64,000 nucleotides of DNA, taken from the NCBI GenBank assembly GCA_029858505.1, contig JAOUEW010000001.1, positions 372,001 through 436,000 of the forward strand. Reading direction: 5' to 3'. Below the pieces are notes generated by a model that saw nothing but the letters and a program-made list of their open reading frames with translations, was not told where the DNA came from and did not search any database. A program made the position numbers and the translations under genes. This DNA is from Deltaproteobacteria bacterium (GTDB taxonomy: Bacteria; SAR324; JACQKK01). Shown in pieces: positions 61,101-64,000 of the stretch. Within the stretch, counting starts at the first letter, position 1, and every line of letters starts with the position of its first letter.

Positions 61101-64000
61101 CGGGCCTGCCAGACTTCAAGGATTATCCTGGGTATTTGTTTCAAGACCCCTTGAAAGCCAAAAATGAATTCCGTGAACCCCTGGGTGAAACCCAAACCGA
61201 CACCAAGGGCGATGCCTCGTTCGACCTGAACTTGGACCGGTTTGCCGATGCCACCTATCGCCTCACCTTCATGGCCGATGGTTTTGAGGCCGAAGGCGGT
61301 CGGTCGGTTTCGGCGTCTACCTCGGTGTTGGTTTCGCCCTTGCCCTATATTTTGGGCTACAAGCCCGACGGGGATTTTGGCTATGTGAAACGGGGAGCGG
61401 CCCGCCAGGTGCGGCTGATTGCCCTGAACGCTGGCCTGAAGCCGGTGAGCGCCGACGCGTTGACCGCCCAGGTGGTGGAACACCGTTTTGTATCGGCCCT
61501 CACCAAACAAAACGATGGCACCTATCGCTATCAGTCGGTGAAAAAAGAAATTCCGGGGCCGGTGAAGCCCCTGGCCATTCTGGGAGAGGGTTCTGACCAA
61601 CCCCTGGAAACCGAGCGGCCGGGAGAGTTTGAACTGGTGGTGAAAAACAAGGCGGGGCTGGAACTGGCCCGCATTCCCTACACGGTGGTGGGGGCCGGAG
61701 ACATCAGCCGCGACATGGAAAAAACCGCCGAGTTGCAAATCAAACTGAACAAGGGAGATTACAGCGCCGGGGAAGACATTGAACTGGCCATCCGGGCGCC
61801 CTATGTGGGGGCGGGGCTGATCACCATCGAGCGAGACAAGGTCTACGCGGCCAAGTGGTTCAAAACCACCACCACCAGTTCCATGCAAACCATTCGCGTA
61901 CCGGAGGGGCTGGAGGGCAACGCTTACATCAGCGTGGCCTTTGTGCGGGATATCTCCTCCAGCGATGTGTTCATGAGCCCCTTAAGTTACGGGGTAATGC
62001 CCTTCACCTTGTCTCGCCGGGCCCGCACCAACGAGATCACCCTAGACGTGCCCCCGCTGGTGCGCCCAGGAGAGCCCCTGCGGGTGGGGTATGCCGCCCA
62101 GCGGCCAGGTCGCATTGTGGTGTACGCGGTAGACGAGGGCATTTTGCAGGTGGCCCGCTATTCCACCCCCAGTCCTCTCGATCATTTCTTCCGCAAGCGG
62201 GCCCTGGAAACCTCCACCTCTCAGGTGTTGGACCAAATTCTGCCAGAGTTCTCTAAGCTGCATTTAACCCGCACCGGGGGCGACGAAGATGATATGGCCG
62301 CCGCCGCCCGCGCCAAGGGCAACTTAAACCCCTTTTCCCGGACAGAGGAAAAACCGGCGGCCTTCTGGAGCGGCGTGCTGGATGCCGATGCCACCCGGCG
62401 GGAGGTGACCTTCCCCATCCCCGACAGCTTTAACGGAGACATCCGGGTGATGGCGGTGGCAGTGGCCCCCCAGGCGGTGGGGGTCAGCCGCAAGAACCTG
62501 CTGGTGCGGGGGCACTTTGTGATTACCCCCCACGCCCCCACCTTTGCCGCCCCGGGAGACACCTTTGACGTGAGCGTGACCGTGGCCAACAACGTGGAAG
62601 GCTCTGGCGCCAAGGCGGCCCTGACCCTGACGGCCCAGGCCACCGGCCCCATTCAGATGGAAGGGAAGGACACCCGGGAAATGCAGGTGACCGAAGGCCG
62701 GGAAGAAACCCAAACTTTCCGCATCAAAGCGGGGGCCAAGCCGGGGCCAGCCAGTTTGGTGTTCACCGCGACCATGGGAGAGAAGACCAGCCGCCGGGCG
62801 GCAACCTTCAGCATTCGCCCCGCCATGCCCTACCAAACCCTGGTCGAGGCGGGGTCGGTGACCTCTGGACGGAGAGAGGTGAAGATCACCCGCAAGATGC
62901 ACTCCCAGCCCAGGGTGTTGGAGGCCAGCGTGTCCTCGGTGCCCTTGGTGTTGGCCCAGGGATTGGGGCAATACCTGAAAAATTATAGTTACGGCTGCAC
63001 CGAGCAACTGGTCAGCCGGGGCATGCCCTACCTGGTGTTGAAAGACACTCCGGGTTTTGGCTACAACCCGGCCCAGGGCGAAAAGCCCCTGCAGGAACTG
63101 ATGGCCACCCTGCAAGCCCGCCAGAACGAGGAAGGGGGCTTTGGCATGTGGGCCGCCAATTCCCATGTGTCCGACACCCAAACCGCCTATGCCCTGCTGT
63201 TCTTGACGGAAGCACGAGAACGGGGCCAGCCGGTCAGCTCTGGCATGATGGAGCGGGGGATGAATTACCTGCGTCAGGTGGCCAGCCAAAAAACCCGCTC
63301 CCTGAACCAGGCCCGGGAGCAGGCCTTTGCCATGTATGTGTTGTCTCGCAATGGCATGCGCATGACCAGCCAACTGGACACCCTCCACGACGCCCTGCGG
63401 GATGATATAAAGGGCGATTGGGAAACGGACCTGACGGGCATTTTAATGGCCGCCAGTTACCAAATGTTGATGGACGCCGAGCAGGGCGAATCCCTGATCT
63501 CCAAATCCAAAGTGGGTGATCGGGTGAAGGCTGCCTACGAGTTCTATTACGATGATCTGACTCGTGACGCCATGCTGGTGTATGTGCTGGCTCGGCACTT
63601 TCCCAAACGAATGGAGCGGCTGGATGCCGAGGACCTGATCCGGCTGACCGGGCCAGTGACCCAGGGGCGCTACAACACCCTGTCCTCCGCTCTTACCATT
63701 CTGGCTCTGGAGGCCTATGCCAAAAGATCTCAGGCCAAGCTGGGGCAGGTGCAGGTGCTCCAACTGGCCAAGGGGGTTGAAACCCCCCTGGCCTTGCCCG
63801 AGGGCATGTTCCCCAAGGTATCTTTTGGGGGAGAGGTTCAGGCCATTCGGATTCAGGCCCAGGGCAAACTGCCCGCCTTTTACCAGGTGACCCAGGGCGG
63901 GTTCGACATCACTCCGGCCACCGAGGAAATCAAGGAAGGGTTGGAGGTCTATCAAGAATTCCGCGACCCACTTGGCCAAACCGTCACCAGTGCCCGCCAG
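58151..64000 (+). CDS. Alpha-2-macroglobulin-like protein, membrane-anchored, large (3' end outside window)
   Basis: 1950 residues of a single open frame that runs off the window. Residues 1-170: positively charged, Trp-rich region; 175-196: one membrane span (IGFPLVLVATVAAVLLIIW); then MG-type beta domains, including the bait-containing part (DSRLVLVTDMGILVKTTQDN; YLFSDRGIYRPGDTFHVGII). The thioester motif YGCTEQ is present with C1616, followed by the alpha/alpha-toroid (ARQNEEGGFGMWAANSHVSD). It traps foreign proteases in the periplasm. ATG 58151 has AAGGGGG ahead of it. The very long N-terminal region before the span is unusual compared with lipobox-anchored YfhM. Confidence 0.95.
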   Translation, partial: MKSQWKAKLTRWKTWLLGKWPRQRVAKGVEGLNTRWAKVKAHPAAQRVGRGVHPVVQRLKGWAQTAWQRGAQWVALAMHVRRAARAESSAETKQTPTAERRSKYGLFLQKVAAAFKTFFSPVMWVWSGLKAVFYFTLGKYTPPPLFKWIFRLPSLVVDEVVALSRYWYRKSARSFWIGFPLVLVATVAAVLLIIWMPQRNEIELHLSGPGEPSFEEGAKPDELRIYAYSSLARLEQAGKPVTHGITLSPELPGVWLWVDDSTLVFKPEPGVHWAVGEDYTVKFDRDLFPEHVHPSSYKLTFSTPPFKGAIKEFFLYQDPNDGKINKVVGTIRFNYPVDEEDFRDRVTLKLKGKGGLFSGFGGGVDYQVTFNKTHTEAYVHSVPLVIPEEEKTAVMVVSSGARSSWGGSSLESSLEDSVRVPGLEDFFKIAETTVTLVDNEQNESEQVLVVETTSGVGPDELSKNLEVYLLPVNRPAFQGMPEVKNYYWGDTAMIGTEVLAQSQKIQPDPLPSEVAYPKVHAFRVQADPGRSFYLQVKKGTQGYGGFPLVRAYDRVIRVPDFPKEVKIMQKGSLLSLGGEHKISVAARDIPAVRFEIGRVKITDIAHLVSQTGGKFNSPEFQHYNFDETNISQQTVVTRPLQKGRPGLPQYASLDFSPYLGGAGNLRGLFLVRARGWDTAHSRPAGGSDSRLVLVTDMGILVKTTQDNRHDLWVMSIRSGNPVAGAHVEVLGKNGLPVISDDTDASGRASFPSLEHFTREKYPTVFLVTRGNDVAFMPFRGFDTQLDFSRFDVGGEHTVRDSEYTVRTYGGENGEDTPQEKPQNDPSKGLDAYLFSDRGIYRPGDTFHVGIIVKPQDWRQGLPAIPLEVVVTDPRGLEVKKEQIRLSPSGFEEMAYSTQPVSLTGAYQTSLYVVKDGKRHNMLGNVSARVEEFLPDTMRIAAHLSSERAVGWVPPKKLKGLVTLSNLYGTAAVNRRVTGVIRLSPGLPDFKDYPGYLFQDPLKAKNEFREPLGETQTDTKGDASFDLNLDRFADATYRLTFMADGFEAEGGRSVSASTSVLVSPLPYILGYKPDGDFGYVKRGAARQVRLIALNAGLKPVSADALTAQVVEHRFVSALTKQNDGTYRYQSVKKEIPGPVKPLAILGEGSDQPLETERPGEFELVVKNKAGLELARIPYTVVGAGDISRDMEKTAELQIKLNKGDYSAGEDIELAIRAPYVGAGLITIERDKVYAAKWFKTTTTSSMQTIRVPEGLEGNAYISVAFVRDISSSDVFMSPLSYGVMPFTLSRRARTNEITLDVPPLVRPGEPLRVGYAAQRPGRIVVYAVDEGILQVARYSTPSPLDHFFRKRALETSTSQVLDQILPEFSKLHLTRTGGDEDDMAAAARAKGNLNPFSRTEEKPAAFWSGVLDADATRREVTFPIPDSFNGDIRVMAVAVAPQAVGVSRKNLLVRGHFVITPHAPTFAAPGDTFDVSVTVANNVEGSGAKAALTLTAQATGPIQMEGKDTREMQVTEGREETQTFRIKAGAKPGPASLVFTATMGEKTSRRAATFSIRPAMPYQTLVEAGSVTSGRREVKITRKMHSQPRVLEASVSSVPLVLAQGLGQYLKNYSYGCTEQLVSRGMPYLVLKDTPGFGYNPAQGEKPLQELMATLQARQNEEGGFGMWAANSHVSDTQTAYALLFLTEARERGQPVSSGMMERGMNYLRQVASQKTRSLNQAREQAFAMYVLSRNGMRMTSQLDTLHDALRDDIKGDWETDLTGILMAASYQMLMDAEQGESLISKSKVGDRVKAAYEFYYDDLTRDAMLVYVLARHFPKRMERLDAEDLIRLTGPVTQGRYNTLSSALTILALEAYAKRSQAKLGQVQVLQLAKGVETPLALPEGMFPKVSFGGEVQAIRIQAQGKLPAFYQVTQGGFDITPATEEIKEGLEVYQEFRDPLGQTVTSARQ

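Noticed and set aside
60404-61888. Long antisense frames within 58-64 kb
   Set aside because: The sense frame is an unbroken alpha-2-macroglobulin; the antisense frames are low-complexity shadows of it.
1-64000. CRISPR array
   Set aside because: No series of regularly spaced identical repeats with unique spacers was found; repeats seen are palindromic or dispersed.

Overview
The window comes from a G+C-rich Gram-negative bacterium. LpxA (lipid A), outer-membrane barrel-like proteins, complex I and an alpha-2-macroglobulin homologue point to an LPS-containing, probably proteobacterial cell. Phosphoribulokinase followed by transketolase and ribulose-phosphate epimerase suggests CO2 fixation by the Calvin cycle, although RuBisCO is not in the window. 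A chemoreceptor end, a PilZ protein and a multi-PAS hybrid kinase indicate a sensing, probably motile lifestyle. The sequence alone does not give the genus.

Layout. 0-6.8 kb: chemoreceptor C-terminus, lpxA, a hypothetical gene, a metallophosphoesterase, anmK, a FecR-domain protein, a PilZ protein (opposite strand) and a CsgG-like envelope protein. 6.8-11.1 kb: three secreted or outer-membrane proteins and an atypical carbamoyltransferase, bracketed by copies of a palindromic miniature repeat with terminal inverted repeats; then an FKBP isomerase. 11.6-31.7 kb: a leftward phage-derived operon holding a Mu-like head module (terminase, portal, protease/scaffold, decoration protein, capsid, gp36/gpG/gp37-like) and a non-contractile-type tail module. 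It has no integrase, transposase, repressor or replication gene. Between the capsid and head-completion genes lie two genes carrying glycosyltransferase and methyltransferase domains. The tail chaperone has a textbook -1 frameshift site with a downstream stem. 32.0-33.6 kb: a decayed Phd/ParE toxin-antitoxin pair, an Mrr-type restriction protein and tRNA-Gly.

33.7-43.4 kb: a PAP2 phosphatase, a DUF350-like membrane protein, bioB-bioF-bioD, and a leftward signalling set (hybrid histidine kinase, single-domain response regulator, HPt protein). 43.8-57.5 kb: prkB-tkt-rpe followed by nuoE-F-G-J-K-L-M-N; nuoA-D, nuoH and nuoI are not here. 57.6 kb: tRNA-Leu. From 58.15 kb to the edge: a very large membrane-anchored alpha-2-macroglobulin with an intact thioester motif, cut by the window end.

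The most interesting region is the phage-derived operon. It is intact and tightly coupled, lacks lysogeny and replication functions, carries its own glycosylation cassette, and ends in adhesin-like tail proteins (beta-propeller, jelly-roll-like, repeat fibre). It could be a gene-transfer-agent-like or domesticated particle that decorates its own virion with sugars, or a prophage remnant that lost its early region. The sequence alone cannot decide between these.
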